Assembly (NCBI GenBank): GCA_030637065.1
Contig: DAOVVQ010000193.1
Location: 1-7,333, forward strand
Length of the DNA: 7,333 nt
Direction of reading: 5' to 3'
Origin: Planctomycetota bacterium
GTDB taxonomy: Bacteria; Planctomycetota; Phycisphaerae; Sedimentisphaerales; Anaerohalosphaeraceae
Shown: positions 6,647 to 7,333 of the stretch, in pieces
Position numbering within the stretch: position 1 is the first letter of the stretch
Layout of the letters: each line of letters starts with the position of its first letter
Translations under genes and position numbers: made by a program
The notes under the pieces: generated by a model
What the model was told of the DNA's origin: nothing
Databases searched by the model: none
The model's input: the letters and a program-made list of their open reading frames with translations, nothing else

Positions 6647-6697
6647 AAATTAAGCCGCCTTCAAATAGAATAAGTCCAAAAAATAAGCAGAGCGACC

Positions 6698-6726
6698 ATA
6701 CTAAACAACCCCCCACAACATGTCAA
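6698..6726 (-). promoter_or_regulatory. Sigma70-type promoter for gpmI (and probably mutL)
   Basis: On the minus strand, a perfect TTGACA (6726-6721) is followed after exactly 17 bases, which include a run of six G, by TAGTAT (6703-6698, 4 of 6 to TATAAT). Transcription would start near 6691, giving a leader of about 45 bases with AGGCGG 8 bases before the gpmI ATG. It is the best promoter match seen in the window. Confidence 0.65.
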
Positions 6727-6759
6727 TCTTTTACCCCAAACCCAACCAACGCCGAGTGG

Positions 6760-6783
6760 CACCCTTTTGCTCGCAAAAGGGTG
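6760..6783. repeat. 24-base perfect inverted repeat upstream of the gpmI promoter
   Basis: CACCCTTTTGC (6760-6770) and GCAAAAGGGTG (6773-6783) are perfect complements separated by TC. As RNA it would fold into a 10-bp stem with a four-base loop. On the plus strand it is followed by TTTATAAT, a poor T tract; on the minus strand no T tract follows. It ends 33 bases upstream of the gpmI -35 box. It could be a terminator facing the plus direction, an operator for a dimeric regulator, or a dispersed repeat. Confidence 0.6.
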
Positions 6784-6814
6784 TTTATAATCCAACGCAA
6801 GACCCATCCAAAAA

Positions 6815-6843
6815 CATTTAACCCCCGGACGTGTCCGGGGGTT
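6815..6843 (-). terminator. Likely terminator of the DUF285 gene
   Basis: AACCCCCGGAC (6820-6830) and GTCCGGGGGTT (6833-6843) form a perfect inverted repeat around GT, giving a very stable GC-rich stem. On the minus strand it is followed by AAATGTTTTT, an interrupted T tract, and it lies 60 bases after the DUF285 stop codon. The plus strand lacks a T run, which favours termination of the minus-strand transcript. Confidence 0.6.
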
Positions 6844-6880
6844 GCTGTGTAAAAAAGAAAAATTCTACTCTCTACCATCT

Positions 6881-6895
6881 CGCGGCAAAGCCGCG
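6881..6895. repeat. Small GC hairpin just after the DUF285 stop
   Basis: CGCGGC, AAA, GCCGCG forms a six-base-pair stem with a three-base loop, seven bases after the stop codon. No T tract follows directly on either strand, although T-rich sequence lies about 20 bases further on the minus strand. It may help protect the 3' end of the mRNA or be one copy of a dispersed GC palindrome. Confidence 0.45.
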
Positions 6896-6902
6896 CCTTT
6901 CA

Positions 6903-7333
6903 TCACGGGCAACTGCCCCAGATAGGCCGCCACGACGGCTCTATCCAACTGGTGGCGCCGAGATCGAAGTCGGTCGGCGGAGAATCAATCAGTTTGTCCA
7001 CGCACCATCCGGACAGGTCCTGGTTGAACGACGACGTATCGCGGAACATATGGCGCATGTCGGTGACGCTGGAGGTATCCCACCCGCTAATATCCTGATT
7101 GAATGGCGTGCCGAAGAACATCGCGTACATGTTGACGACGCTGGAGGTATCCCAGTCGCCAATGTCCTGGTTGAACGACGACGCATACTTGAACATAGAG
7201 CTCATGCCGGAGCCGCTGGAGGTATCCCAGCCGCCGATGTCCTGGTTGAACGCCGACGCATAGTAGAACATCACAGTCATGCGGGTGACGCTGGAGGTGT
7301 TCCACCCGCTGATGTCCTGGTTGAACGACGATG
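6903..7333 (-). CDS. BspA-like DUF285 repeat surface protein, C-terminal part only
   Basis: The 3' end of a gene running in from the right edge; 142 codons plus the stop are visible, and the frame is open to the edge, so an internal Met at 7280 is not a real start. The sequence repeats SFNQDISGWDTSSVTDM..MF every 25 residues (24 once): four full copies and a final partial copy ending in FNQDLSGW. It closes with WCVDKLIDSPPTDFDLGATSW and PIWGSCP at the stop. The FNQDI.GWDTS.V..M..MF unit and the W..CP ending are typical of DUF285/BspA-like leucine-rich-repeat proteins, which are generally secreted and implicated in adhesion or surface binding. The signal peptide and any anchor are outside the window. 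The family is scattered among marine bacteria, Bacteroidota and mycoplasmas, suggesting transfer. A specific ligand cannot be inferred. Confidence 0.92.
   Translation of the reverse strand, partial: SSFNQDISGWNTSSVTRMTVMFYYASAFNQDIGGWDTSSGSGMSSMFKYASSFNQDIGDWDTSSVVNMYAMFFGTPFNQDISGWDTSSVTDMRHMFRDTSSFNQDLSGWCVDKLIDSPPTDFDLGATSWIEPSWRPIWGSCP
7021..7333 (-). repeat. Tandem DNA repeat of 75 bases (one unit of 72) within the DUF285 gene
   Basis: The motif TGGTTGAAC on the plus strand (TGATTGAAT in one copy) recurs at 7021, 7096, 7168, 7243 and 7318, giving spacings of 75, 72, 75 and 75 bases. Stretches such as GACGCTGGAGGTATCCCA recur nearly unchanged, so copies are similar at DNA level and not only in protein. 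The array continues past the window edge. Confidence 0.9.

Larger units (their letters stand above)
6647..6902. other. Intergenic region with three hairpins and the gpmI promoter
   Basis: These 256 bases hold no credible gene. From right to left they contain a small hairpin next to the DUF285 stop, a strong terminator-like hairpin, a 24-base perfect palindrome, the gpmI promoter, and a T-rich leader with the gpmI ribosome site AGGCGG (6655-6660). Confidence 0.8.

Noticed and set aside
5600..6673. A 357-codon plus-strand open frame antisense to gpmI
   Set aside because: It lies opposite a gene with every catalytic motif intact, and its translation has no recognisable domain or sensible composition.
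6989..7305. Other open frames inside the DUF285 repeat region
   Set aside because: They stay open only because the DNA repeat lacks stops in several frames; the frame with FNQD...GWDTSS repeats is clearly the coding one.
7021..7333. Regular repeats considered as a CRISPR array
   Set aside because: The period is 72-75 bases with coding-frame repeats throughout, no unique spacers, and a clear DUF285 protein product.

Overview
The window looks like a chromosomal segment of a Planctomycetota bacterium, most likely from the Phycisphaerae/Sedimentisphaerales side. This is an inference from three things: a DksA/TraR-type factor with a long histone-H1-like Lys/Ala tail, an endonuclease-type MutL, and a BspA-like DUF285 surface protein in a moderately GC-rich background. 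No 16S rRNA or other decisive taxonomic marker is present. All seven genes lie on the minus strand, so transcription runs from high to low coordinates.

Reading in the direction of transcription: (1) 7333-6903 is the C-terminal end of a secreted or surface DUF285 repeat protein, cut by the window edge. (2) 6902-6647 is a 256-base intergenic region with three hairpins and a good sigma70-type promoter. (3) gpmI (6646-5072), cofactor-independent phosphoglycerate mutase, is followed after 39 bases by mutL (5032-3188), probably as one transcript. (4) 3187-2942 is a 246-base spacer with a candidate promoter for (5) the Lys-tailed dksA-like gene (2941-2186). That gene is followed by a clear intrinsic terminator at 2064-2098. 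(6) yacG (2022-1813), a small zinc protein, starts just after the terminator. (7) 1693-365 encodes an unassigned multi-pass membrane protein with an excellent Shine-Dalgarno sequence and a candidate promoter. (8) 290-1 is the start of a membrane-anchored CapD/WbpM-type nucleotide-sugar dehydratase/epimerase, cut by the window edge.

The genes do not form one pathway. They are mainly housekeeping: glycolysis, mismatch repair, transcription control, a gyrase-associated zinc protein and polysaccharide synthesis. The more unusual content is the basic tail and incomplete zinc site of the DksA-like protein, the overlap between its terminator and a possible yacG promoter, the DNA-level repeats in the DUF285 gene, and the strong palindromes upstream of gpmI. 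I found no CRISPR array, tRNA, rRNA, insertion sequence, phage gene or defence system. I see no strong evidence for an undescribed multi-gene system.
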